This document shows positions 1-8,076 of a stretch of DNA of 16,989 nucleotides, in pieces; the first letter of the stretch is position 1; every line of letters begins with the position of its first letter. Location: the NCBI GenBank assembly GCA_041657585.1, contig JBBABP010000019.1:1-16989 (forward strand). The letters run 5' to 3'. The notes below the pieces were generated by a model. That model worked only from the letters and a program-made list of their open reading frames with translations, was not told the origin of the DNA and searched no databases. The translations under genes were made by a program, and so were the position numbers. This stretch comes from JBBABP01 sp041657585. GTDB lineage: Bacteria > Patescibacteriota > Gracilibacteria > Absconditabacterales > Absconditicoccaceae.

Positions 1-544
1 AATCTGTTATTGTATAATTATCACTATCACGTGCCTTGATTGTTAAATCTACCCATTGATTTGTACTTGGCGAACTGTCATCTGTTGTTAGGTAAAAATT
101 ATTCAAATCTCAATTATTATCACTACTTGAACTACTGCTAACACTTCATCATCGTTCTCAATTTTTGAAATCATAAATTCGCTGTGGGAATGTCCAATCT
201 GTGCTATCATTTGGTTTTCCTTCCCAATCTATTGGAAATGTTTCATTCAGCCTTATAAATAATTTTACTTTTCCCACATCTCTTTTTGAATAAGTGAAAT
301 CACTGTCACAACTCGCTATATTAATCAATGTGTTGTTTGGCAAAAGCAAATCACATCTCACTGAACTAGAATTATTTAAATCTGCATTTAGATGAAAACT
401 AGTGCTACTGTTTTGCTCTATACTAACGCAAGCAGTTCATCAATTAAAATCCACGTCCCTACAATCATTACTTGAAGCAAATGTAAAAAATCCAAAACTT
501 AATAAACACGCGAAAATAGAAAATATAATTAACTTTTGTTTCAT
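1..544 (-). CDS. Secreted protein with possible Ig-like region, C-terminus beyond window
   Basis: Read with UGA as Gly, the frame runs from ATG (complement of 542-544) to the window edge, about 181 codons. The first 25 residues, MKQKLIIFSIFACLLSFGFF onward, form a typical signal peptide (KQK, hydrophobic core, TFASS). Four Cys (in DCRD, ACVS, RCDL, SCDSD) follow in the first 80 or so mature residues, which would suit disulfides outside the cell. A Ser-rich linker (SVSSSSSD) leads into LTTDDSSPSTNQWVDLTIKA, which resembles the first strands of Ig-like modules of large CPR surface proteins; that resemblance is my inference. A good sigma70-type promoter lies upstream. The gene is divergent from the plus-strand gene at 858. 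Function unknown; a surface or adhesion role is likely but unproven. Confidence 0.75.
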
Positions 545-584
545 TATAAAATTATTTTAAATGTTAAAATATCTTATATAAAAA

Positions 585-612
585 GATATAGTAATATTTG
601 CTTATTTGTCAA
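585..612 (-). promoter_or_regulatory. Sigma70-type promoter of the secreted-protein gene
   Basis: On the minus strand a perfect -35 box TTGACA (612-607) is followed after 16 bp by TATATC (590-585). The predicted transcript start is about 30 bases upstream of the ATG at 544. The -10 box is weak (4 of 6 consensus bases), but the perfect -35 box and its position directly before a gene start support the call. Confidence 0.5.
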
Positions 613-706
613 TCCTTTTTGATGTTGATTTTTTGCTGTTTTTGTTGATATAGGAATCGCAATAAATATATTACATTAACAATGTTTTTTATGCCACATA
701 AAATAG

Positions 707-774
707 CCCCTCTATGGCACAAGGTCCTGCAACGGCGGGAGAGGGCCTGCCTGCCGGTAGGCAGGGTTGGGGAG
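707..774. repeat. GC-rich CCCTCT...GAGAGGG repeat, interrupted by a palindrome
   Basis: A GC-rich block in AT-rich DNA starts with CCCCTCT and is matched by AGAGGG at 740-745, followed by a G-rich tail (GGTTGGGGAG). The same plan, CCCTCTCC / GGTGAGGGC / GGGTGGG, occurs at 8039-8070. Between the GAGGGC part and the G-rich tail sits a separate palindrome (746-765), which the 8041 copy lacks, so the two seem nested. Confidence 0.5.
746..765. repeat. Short GC palindrome, copy 1
   Basis: CCTGCCTGCCGGTAGGCAGG is self-complementary over its 20 bases with one G-T pair. It is one of five related copies in the window and is embedded in the GC-rich repeat at 707-774. Confidence 0.75.
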
Positions 775-857
775 TAAATTAAAAACATTAAAATTCCTAT
801 TTTGTAAATTTATTTTATTTTTTAAATAAAAAAATGCATACAATTTTCTGACGTTTT

Positions 858-1355
858 ATGAAATATATTTTGCGAATAATTTCTATGTTTATAATATTTT
901 TATTATTACTATGATTATCAAAATTTAAAGGCAATATAAGTAATTATATTGATTTTTTGAATAGTCGTCCATGGAAAAATACATGGCAACAAGTAAAATG
1001 GGACAATCCATTTTCTATTACCTATATTTTTCGATGATCAGGTGACGAACATTTACAATGGGAAAATAATTTATTAACATGAGAAATATCAACTTGAGCT
1101 ATTTTTAGCTGAGATAATTTAAATTTAGTTCAAAGCTGAAATCAAATAGATGCTTATGATCCTTCATTAGAAACAGATTTAAATAATCTGAATTGAGAAT
1201 ATATTTTAAATAGTTGAAATATAATAAATGAAACAGATCAAACAAACTTTTGATTTACAGGACAAAAAAATGACACGTGAATAAATGGAACCATATCATG
1301 AGATAGCAAACAACAATTATTAAATGTTATCAAAAGACGCGAAATGAACAAATAA
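858..1355 (+). CDS. Exported or membrane-anchored protein of unknown function
   Basis: With UGA as Gly the frame runs 165 codons from ATG to TAA and contains more than a dozen in-frame TGA. The N-terminus is one hydrophobic segment (residues 4-20, ...IISMFIIFLLLLGLS) with a Lys at position 2, so it is a signal peptide or single anchor. The rest is hydrophilic and rich in Asn, Gly and Asp, with short repeating patterns such as LTGEIS, SGDN and NSGN. No Cys and no catalytic motif are visible. CGA codons fall at residue 6 inside the hydrophobic segment and in YIF-CGA-GSG, both compatible with Trp. I do not recognise the family. It is the first gene of a plus-strand series leading to sufD, separated by a 106 bp repeat-filled gap, so co-transcription is uncertain. 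Confidence 0.7.
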
Positions 1356-1359
1356 ATTA

Positions 1360-1456
1360 AGAGCCTCAAAGGTTTCAAAGCCACAAAGGCATCAAATCCT
1401 TAATGCTTTCTATAGCTTTTTTAGCTCCTGCCTACCGTAGGTAGGTTCTATAGCTT
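1360..1456. repeat. Long imperfect inverted repeat (AAAGC/GCTTT family), copy 1
   Basis: The left half carries AAAGGTTTCAAAGCCACAAA and the right half GCTTTCTATAGC and CTATAGCTT, which are roughly complementary. Copies with the same plan lie at 5120-5221 and 14268-14366. The right arm is split by the GC palindrome at 1427-1445. Confidence 0.55.
1427..1445. repeat. Short GC palindrome, copy 2
   Basis: CCTGCCTACCGTAGGTAGG lies inside the right arm of the inverted repeat at 1360-1456, between TTTTTTAGCT and TTCTATAGC. Without it the arm would read like the uninterrupted arms of the other two copies. Confidence 0.7.
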
Positions 1457-1461
1457 ATTAT

Positions 1462-2088
1462 ATGGTAAAAAATAAAAGCAAACAAATTATCCAAAAAATA
1501 ACTGATTTTGAATGAAAAAAGGATATTTTTTTGGAATCGGAAACAGATTTAAATTATTTGTTTATCTGAAAGTGAAATAATATAGATATAAATATCAAAA
1601 CAAAATGAGAAAATATTAGCCTGAATTTTTATTGAATCTTTTTTTCTGACAAAGTTGAAAGTAAAAATAAAATAAAAGTAAAAATATTAAATAATGATGT
1701 AAAAATAAATGTTTACTTGCTATCTATAGTTTGAGATAATTGAAATTTAACTGTCGATTGATGAATTTTCGTAGAAAGCTGATTAAAAAAATGCGTCTGA
1801 AGTCTGATTGAAGAAAATATTGTTCTGTGAAAGAATATTAAAATCAAAACTCTACCAATTTTGGATGTTAAATCCAAAGATGTTCAAATGTCTCATTGAG
1901 CAAAAATTCAAAAAATCGATCAGAACAAATTATTTTATATGTGAACAAAATGAATCAGTAAGCTTAAATCAAAAAATCTGATTTTAAATTGATATTTTAA
2001 TAACATTTTGGAGAATTTTAATTTAATAAATAATAAAGAAATAGATTGAATTTTGAAATTTTGCGAAAAATCTAGTAAAAATATTTAG
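1462..2088 (+). CDS. sufD: SufD-like Fe-S cluster scaffold protein, short form
   Basis: SufB and SufD form the scaffold, with the SufC ATPase, on which Fe-S clusters are built in the cytoplasm. The 208-residue product (UGA = Gly) shows the C-terminal half of the SufB/SufD family: a beta-helix-like stretch of alternating hydrophobic residues, ILDVKSKDVQMSHGAKIQKI around residues 131-151 (family pattern DV..SHGA.....D), then LFYMGTKGISKLKSKNLILN (family LFYL.SRGI...A..L...G). The SHGA motif is at residues 144-147. At about half the usual SufB or SufD length it lacks the N-terminal domain. The Arg of SRGI is Lys here. ATG 1462 is the first in-frame start. obg begins 24 bp downstream and sufS follows obg, so a suf context is clear. 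SufD rather than SufB is my preference; no sufC or second SufB/D gene is in the window. Confidence 0.75.
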
Positions 2089-2112
2089 CTTTTATCCCTG
2101 TTTTTTTGAAAT

Positions 2113-3603
2113 ATGCGTTTTTATGATGAAGTAACAATAACGGTTCAATCTGGCAAATGATGAGATGGTATCGTTACTGGAAGAAGAGAAACATGAATAC
2201 CATTTGGCTGACCATCATGATGAAATGGTGGTAAATGATGATCTATAATATTGCAAGCAAACAAAGATGAAAACACTTTGTTACCTTATAAATATAGAAA
2301 AAACTTCAAAGCAATCCCTGGAGAAAATGGAAGATCAAAAGAACAATATTGAGCAAATGCACAAGATTTATTTTTGACAGTTCCAGTTGGAACAATAATA
2401 AAAAATAAAAAAAATAATCAGATTTTATATTATTTTACAAAAGATAAGGAAACTTTCCTCGCGTTGAAATGATGAGATTGATGAGTAGGTAACATGCATT
2501 TCAAAAACCCAGTAAATCAATATCCGACATTTTGTCTTTTGGGAGAACCAGGACAAAAAATGGAAATTGTTTTGGAACTACAACTTTTGGCTGATGTGGC
2601 ATTGATTGGAACACCAAGTGTTTGAAAATCAACAATTATTAACGCAATTTCACATACTAAAGCCAAAACTGCCGACTACCCTTTCACAACATTGATTCCA
2701 AATTTATGATCTGTGAATTACCGTAATCATACTTTCAATGTAATAGACATTCCGTGACTTATTAAATGAGCTGCCAAATGAAAATGATTATGAAATGAAT
2801 TTTTGAGACATATTTTGAAGTCTAAAATTTTTTGTATTATTTGTGATATTTCAAGGTATAATCAATGAATTACTGAGATCCCAGATTTAATGCAAGAGAT
2901 AATAGAATATATCAATCAAAAATTTTCTAACGAAAATAATAAATTAAAAATATATATTCAAGAAGACAAAAATATGCTGACTCTATTTGCAGAAAACGAT
3001 TGAAAAATAATTTTGGAAAAAAGAATTTTGTTTTTGATAAACAAATATGATTTGGTAAATGACGATGAGATATTGAAAGAATACAAAAAAGAGATGATAA
3101 TTGAAATTATTGATTTCCTTAAAAAAAATAAAATTGGAAAAAAAATAACAAAAAATCTGATTGAAAAAAACATTTTTGTGATTTCGGCAGCAACACATTT
3201 TGGAATAGATAAATGGTTAGATAATATTTTAAATCTTTTAGACGGCACAAATACTCAAGAAGTTTATAACTTGGAAAATATAAAATATCCATACAAAAAA
3301 TTTGAGAAACGCGATATGATAACAGAAATAACTGAAAAAGAAATTGACTGACTTGTAGAAAAGTGATATATTGATAAGTCAGTATCTAAATTTTGTAAAG
3401 TTTGGGAAATTAATAGTGCTGAAATTTGTAAATTAGTTTGGATTACTCGACGATGAAATGACGAGGCTGAAAATTGGTTTTGGAAGACACTTGATAGCAC
3501 ATGACACATACAAATATTTGAAAAAATGTGAATTAAAAAATGAGATATTTTGAAAATCATAAGCCATTACGAAGACAAAGATGATAGATATATTCAATGG
3601 TAA
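2113..3603 (+). CDS. obg: Obg/CgtA GTPase, ribosome assembly
   Basis: Obg is an essential GTPase that binds the 50S precursor in late ribosome assembly and responds to ppGpp. The 496-residue product has all three parts. The N-terminal Obg fold (1-160) is glycine-rich, with many of its Gly encoded by TGA (VQSGKGGDGIVTG, then GGPSGGNGGKGG). The G domain has G1 GTPSVGKST at 166-174, the TT of switch I in YPFTTLIPN, G3 DIPG at 212-215, G4 NKYD at 310-313 and G5 SAA at 358-360. A C-terminal OCT domain follows (about 405-496: GNDEAENWFW, MGIKKGDILKI). It is longer than the usual 330-430 residues, with an insertion before G4 (about 255-300). A standard-code reading would see only a fragment at 3013-3351. 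It lies 24 bp after sufD; sufS follows after a repeat-filled gap. Confidence 0.95.
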
Positions 3604-3614
3604 AAAATCACTAA

Positions 3615-3723
3615 GTCATTGCGAACCCGCAGACGGGTGAAGCAATCTATAAACGATTAAAACAAGATTGCTTCGTCGTAAAAAAAGAAGCTCCCTGCCT
3701 ACCGCAGGCAGGCTCGCAATGAC
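3615..3723. repeat. GTCATTGCGA-type inverted repeat (MITE-like)
   Basis: The block begins GTCATTGCGA and ends TCGCAATGAC, with inner arms GAAGCAATCT and AGATTGCTTCGTCG, so it can fold into one long hairpin. Repeats with these ends are widespread in bacterial intergenic DNA (from memory, not searched). It carries the GC palindrome 3694-3712 in its right arm. It separates obg from sufS and could act as a processing or termination structure. Confidence 0.75.
3694..3712. repeat. Short GC palindrome, copy 3
   Basis: CCTGCCTACCGCAGGCAGG sits in the right arm of the repeat at 3615-3723. It is flanked on both sides by CTC (gaagCTC before, CTCgcaat after), which could be a 3 bp duplication; removing palindrome plus one CTC restores the expected arm GAAGCTCGCAATGAC. 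Confidence 0.75.
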
Positions 3724-3774
3724 CAATTACAAATCTTTTAATATTTTAGTTTTTTAATGTTTTAATTTAATATA

Positions 3775-5001
3775 ATGAATAAATCAGACTTTCCTATTTT
3801 CAAAAATAATCCTTGATTGGTTTATTTGGACAATGGTGCAAGTAGTCAAAAACCAAAATACGTGATTGACGGCGTAAATAATTTTGTAAGTAATGACTAC
3901 GCCAACATTCATAGATGATTATATTCTTTGTCAGATAGATCAGAGGATTTTTATTTGAAATCTAAGGAATTGGTCGCTGAATTTATTTGAGCCAAAAGTA
4001 ATGAAATAATTTATAGTTATAATGCAACTTATTGAATTAATTTGATCGCTCAATCTCTAGTAAAATCAAAAAAACTTAGCAAATGAGATATTGTTTTACT
4101 TGGAATATGGGATCATCATGCAAATATTTTGCCTCGACAAATTTTAGCTGAAGAATATGGATTCCAAATAAAATTTATAAATATTTTAGAAAATTACGAT
4201 ATTGATTGGAAAGATTTTGATAAGAAATATAGTAGTAAAGTTAAGGTTGTTGCTTGTGGGCAGGTTTCAAATGTGACGTGAAAAATTTATGATATGAAAA
4301 AGCTGAAAAAGAAAATTGGAAACCTGCCTGCCGATAGGCATGGTCAGAATACTTTTTTCTTAATTGATTGATCTCAATCAGTTCCTAATATGAGCATAAA
4401 TGTAAAAGATATTTGATGTGATTGTCTTGTTTGGACCGGGCATAAAATGATGGCTTACACAGGTATTGGAATTGTTTATCTTAAAAATGAACGAATAAAA
4501 TTATTAAGCCCACTTATTTCTTGATGAGGAGCGATTGAAGATGTAGATATTAAATGATATAAATTACCAAGAACTTTAGAGAAATTTGAAGCCTGAACTC
4601 CAAATATAATTTGAGCAATAAGTTTGCTAAAATCACTTGAATATATTAAATCTATATGATGAATAAAAAAAATATACGAACATGAGCAAAAATTAATAAA
4701 ATATACTTTAAATAAATTTAAATTACTTTGAAATAAAATTAAATTAATCTGACCATTAAAATCCGAGCAAAGAGTTGGTGTTTTCTCTTTTGTGGTAAAA
4801 TGACTGGAAAATTTTAATTTAATTTGAGAAAAGTTTGCAGAGAAAAATATTTGTATCCGTTGTGGCTGACATTGTGCTTATCCTTTACACAAATATTTGA
4901 AACAAGCCTGAACATGCAGAATGAGCTTATATTTTTACAATGATGAAAAAGATATCGATAAATTTTTCTCTGTTTTGGAAGAAATTACTGGAATAAAGTA
5001 A
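3775..5001 (+). CDS. sufS: Cysteine desulfurase SufS (class V aminotransferase fold)
   Basis: SufS takes sulfur from L-cysteine to form a persulfide for Fe-S assembly, using PLP. The 408-residue product has the usual SufS length and order: YLDNGASSQKP near the N-terminus, NIHRGLYSLSDR (family NVHRG.H.L..R), WDHHANILP followed by a CGA codon at residue 121 and QILAEEYG (family HHANIVPWQ), DGSQSVPN, the PLP lysine K224 in GHKMM, FEAGTPN, and the catalytic Cys367 in RCGGHCAYP. The CGA codon sits on the Trp of the family motif, one of the strongest signs that CGA means Trp here. Residues 183-192 (NLPADRHGQN) are extra relative to the family and are encoded by a copy of the GC palindrome. It follows obg and probably works with the SufD-like protein. 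Confidence 0.95.
4323..4343. repeat. Short GC palindrome inside the sufS coding sequence, copy 4
   Basis: CCTGCCTGCCGATAGGCATGG lies in frame within sufS, where it is read LPADRHG. It is GC-rich against an AT-rich gene. It falls between the helix ending KKLKKKIG and the strand FFLIDGSQ, a surface loop in SufS proteins, so the insertion probably left the enzyme active. Confidence 0.75.
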
Positions 5002-5047
5002 AATTTAACATATTACAAAATCTTTATAAACTTTGTCAATTCCCAAG

Positions 5048-5071
5048 AGCTAGTTTTTAGTGCTTTTTTTG
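5048..5071 (+). terminator. Weak terminator-like hairpin after sufS
   Basis: About 45 bases after the sufS stop, AGCTAGTTTTTAGTGCT can form a short imperfect stem and is followed directly by seven T. The stem is only a few pairs with mismatches, so this is a tentative call. Confidence 0.3.
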
Positions 5072-5119
5072 TTAAAAAAAAGATTGTGAATATAATAATA
5101 TGGAATATAAAAGAACCAA

Positions 5120-5221
5120 TGGCTTCAAGGGCCACAAAGGTTTCAAAGCAAAAAAAGCTTAAAAGGACAAAAAGTTTTTATTGCTTTCTTAGCTTTATGG
5201 GCTTTCATAGCTTTTATTGCT
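5120..5221. repeat. Long imperfect inverted repeat (AAAGC/GCTTT family), copy 2
   Basis: The left arm has GGCCACAAAGGTTTCAAAGC and the right arm GCTTTCTTAGC, GGGCTTTCATAGC and TTTTATTGC. It resembles 1360-1456 and 14268-14366 and lies between genes like them. Confidence 0.55.
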
Positions 5222-5253
5222 AATCCCCAATTATTCATTATTCATTATTTTTA

Positions 5254-5269
5254 CCTGCCGTAGGCATGG
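5254..5269. repeat. Short GC palindrome, copy 5 (short)
   Basis: CCTGCCGTAGGCATGG is a shortened copy that interrupts an AT-rich ATTATTCATT array. Its GCATGG end is shared with copy 4 and contains an ATG (5266) in frame with the following gene. Confidence 0.6.
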
Positions 5270-5301
5270 CATTATTCATTTTTAATTATTCATTTTTATT
5301 C

Positions 5302-6960
5302 ATGGCCGACATTGAAAAAATCAAAAGCAATGTAGATGAAATTAAAAAATCTGTCTCTGATTTAAAATCAGAAATAGAAACTTTTGATAAAGAGAAAAAC
5401 ACATTACAAAAAAATATTATTGATCAAAAACAACAAGAAATTGATAACAAAAAAAATGAAATCGAAAAAAAGAAAAAAGAAACTCAAGATCTGATAGAAA
5501 AAGCCAGAAACGAATATATTAATTTGAAATTAGATGATTTGGACGAAGCAACAAAAAAAACAGTACAAGAAGAAAAGACAAAAAATGAAGCTTTGTTAAA
5601 CGAATATGAAAAAGAATTAAAGGCAATTGAAACAGACAAAAAAAGCTTTTGGGAAAAAGTAAAAGATTGAGGTAATAAGGTAGTAAATTATGTAAAAGCA
5701 AATCCTTGAAAATCACTTTTATTAGCAACTTGAATTTGAGCTTTGTTATATTTTATTTTTAGAAAAAAGAAAAAAAATAAAGAAGATGGAGATTGAAAAG
5801 AAAACGATTCAGATTCCAAATGATCAAAAGTTTGGAAATGGATAAAAAATGGATTACTTATTGCATGAACAGCCACTTGATTATATTATCTTTATAATTA
5901 TCTGAAACCAAACGATTTAAATTTCAAAGACGCAATGACACAAGTAAAAGCAGAATTAAATAATATAAAAGAAAGTGAAATAAATAAAGATAGATGAGAA
6001 TTAAAATATGATGAAACAAGCAAAGAAATAAAATCTTACAATACATGAACTAAAATTAATAAATGATGGCGACCATTAGGTAAAAAAAGCATAGAATGAT
6101 TGGACATTAAATTTTCAGACAATAAACAACTTATACACGCCGCTAATTTAGTAAATTATCTTAAACATGAATTTGGTTGAAGATGTACAGAAGATGAGCC
6201 ATTTGATGCTGGCTGGCGAACTGGTGATTATTATGTAAAAATAAATGGCTGAGAAAAGGAAGTGATTAGTGGATGAATATTTTCTACTATTGCAAAAATT
6301 TGTCCTACATTAAATAATGGACTTTTGTCGGACACAAACAATAAACAAAAGTTTCTTGCATATATAAATGGTTTATGATGTCGAGCACAAGGAAATAATT
6401 ATCCACAGCCACCTACAAATTGAGAAAAACCAAGAGAAGCGGCAAATAAAATTATTAATGAAATTATAAATACGCCAGATCCAAACTTTAAATGATGAGG
6501 TAATAACGCAAGAAAAGCAATTAATGCAGAGAAAATAAAAGATAACGAATATAATGTAAAAAGTCGAGATAAAGAAACTAAAATAAATCTAACAATGAAC
6601 ACAACAGATCCAACTAAAATTGATTCTACTAAAGTAGAATGATTAGACATTACTTTCACCGATCTTAAAGAAGCAGTTAGAACTGCCAATTTAATAAACA
6701 AGCTAAAAAGAGAATACAGATGAAAATGTGGTAGCAATAATGCACCTTTTAGTTATCGAGGGAAAATAGATGCTTTATGACATTCACGTTCATGATTATA
6801 TGTCAACAATGAACGACTCCCAGACAGGGCCGTGAAAAAAGAATCTTTACAAAAACGAACTCCTACATTGTATGCAAACATAGATCCATTATTTGTTGAT
6901 TATTTAAATTGATTGAAAGATTCAAAGTGAGAAAGCTTACGAACAAAATATTGAACATAA
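5302..6960 (+). CDS. Coiled-coil, two-TM protein with a duplicated C-terminal domain
   Basis: The 552-residue product (UGA = Gly) has three parts. Residues 1-118 are a highly charged Lys/Glu coiled coil (EIEKKKKETQDLIEKARNEY). Two hydrophobic segments follow at about 138-153 (SLLLATGIGALLYFIF, then KKKK) and 183-200 (GLLIAGTATGLYYLYNYL). The rest is a tandem pair of related domains of about 100 residues: the first starts near 264 with IEGLDIKFSDNKQLIHAANL, the second near 445 with VEGLDITFTDLKEAVRTANL, each followed by a basic YLKHEFGGRC or KLKREYRGKC stretch with one Cys. The family is unknown to me. I chose ATG 5302; an in-frame ATG at 5266 would add 12 residues that arise from repeat DNA. 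An NlpC/P60 gene follows after 29 bp, so an operon and a joint envelope role are likely. Confidence 0.75.
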
Positions 6961-6989
6961 AATAATTTTAATTCTCTTTAAAACACAAA

Positions 6990-8024
6990 ATGGTAGAAAC
7001 AACAAAAGATAACACAACAGAAAAAGAAAATACAACAAAAGAAAAAAATGATCCTATAATTAACAAAAAAAATGAAATAGCTGAAAAATACATAGATGAA
7101 CTAAAAAAGCATAAATGATTAATTACTGCTGGAATAATAAATATGTCAAAAAATAGTCTTAAAGATTATTTAGTATCTGAATGATGATTAGATTCTTTTT
7201 GGGATAAAATAAAAGGCAATACTATATCAAATATCATCAGCAATTCTGACAAATGATCTTTTGAAATAAATTGAAATAAATATGATAGCATTTCTGATTA
7301 TTTAAAAAAGGCAAAAGAAAAAATAAATATGGCCAATACTGAAGAAGATTTGAAAAAATTAGAAGACGAAATAATGAAATCAGATAATAAAACTGATAAC
7401 AAAACTGATCAAACTCCAAAAGCCTGAAAAAATATTGAAATCTGAAATGGAAAAAGAAAAGATGTTTTGGATCGACTTGATAAAATTGTTAAGCATGATA
7501 AAAAAAATCCAGTTAAATATGCTCGATGAGGTAGTACTAGTGTGAATAAATGATTAGATTGTTCTGGATTAATTAAATATACCTTACATCAAGCATGAAT
7601 TGAATCACCATGATTAGATTCTAAAGATATGTTCCAAAATACAACAACTACAAAATTAGAAATGAATTCAAATAAATGATTTGCCAATATTGAATCATAC
7701 CAACCTGGAGATCTGCTTTTTCGAAACACAACAAATTCAAAATATAATTGGAAAAATAGTAAAATTTCTAAAATAAAAAAAGATTGAAAGGAATATAGAA
7801 TACATCATGTCGCCTTTATAAAAGAGATTTATCCCGATACATGAAAAATAATCATTGTAGAATCCAATTGAACAGAATGATTAATTCAAAGAGAAATTGA
7901 TTATGATTATGAATTAAACAAATCTGCTCATAAATCAGAGATTTTTGCTGGTAAAGTAAATTATGATAATTTATTGGCATATAATGGCACAAAAGAAAAC
8001 ATTGACGACAAATTAGCGGCATAA
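6990..8024 (+). CDS. NlpC/P60-family cell-wall peptidase
   Basis: NlpC/P60 enzymes cut peptide bonds in peptidoglycan stem peptides with a Cys-His pair. In this 344-residue product (UGA = Gly) the catalytic domain occupies the C-terminal half: KYA, a CGA codon (residue 179), GGSTSVNKGLDCSGL with the nucleophile Cys191, then PGDLLF followed by another CGA (245), and HHVAFI with His272 or His273 as base. The family consensus at the first site is Y.WGG, so CGA again marks a Trp position. The N-terminal 150 residues are charged, partly helical and low in complexity (NKTDNKTDQT) with no clear signal peptide or membrane segment; export would need another route or the partner encoded upstream. The gene sits 29 bp after the coiled-coil membrane protein gene and converges on hisS. 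Confidence 0.9.
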
Positions 8025-8040
8025 ATTTATTAGTATATCC

Positions 8041-8061
8041 CCTCTCCATTAAATGGTGAGG
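8041..8061. terminator. Hairpin between convergent genes, possibly a bidirectional terminator
   Basis: CCTC and CCAT pair with ATGG and GAGG around a TAA loop with one T-T mismatch. It lies in the 52 bp between the convergent NlpC/P60 and hisS stop codons. There is no T-run, and the sequence belongs to the same GC-rich family as 707-774, so a repeat that happens to serve as terminator is as likely as a true one. Confidence 0.4.
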
Positions 8062-8076
8062 GCAAGGGTGGGTGCT

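Larger units (their letters stand above)
545..857. other. Divergent intergenic region with nested repeats, no gene seen
   Basis: This gap lies between a minus-strand gene and a plus-strand gene. It holds the promoter at 585-612, then AT-rich DNA, then a GC-rich block (707-774) with a nested palindrome, then AT-rich DNA up to the ATG at 858. No reading frame with coding character is present on either strand even with UGA as Gly. Confidence 0.6.
5002..5301. other. Repeat-filled gap, no gene seen
   Basis: The 300 bases between sufS and the coiled-coil gene hold a weak hairpin, the inverted repeat 5120-5221, several direct copies of ATTATTCATT (5230-5300) and the GC palindrome 5254-5269. No coding frame is evident apart from a 12-codon in-frame extension of the next gene that starts inside the palindrome (ATG 5266). 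Confidence 0.6.

Noticed and set aside
3013..3351. A free-standing 112-residue plus-strand ORF under the standard code
   Set aside because: It is the stretch of Obg between two in-frame TGA-coded glycines, not a separate gene.
858..8024. A cluster of decayed pseudogenes full of stop codons
   Set aside because: Only TGA occurs in frame, never TAA or TAG before the end, and it falls on glycine positions, so the genes are intact under code 25.
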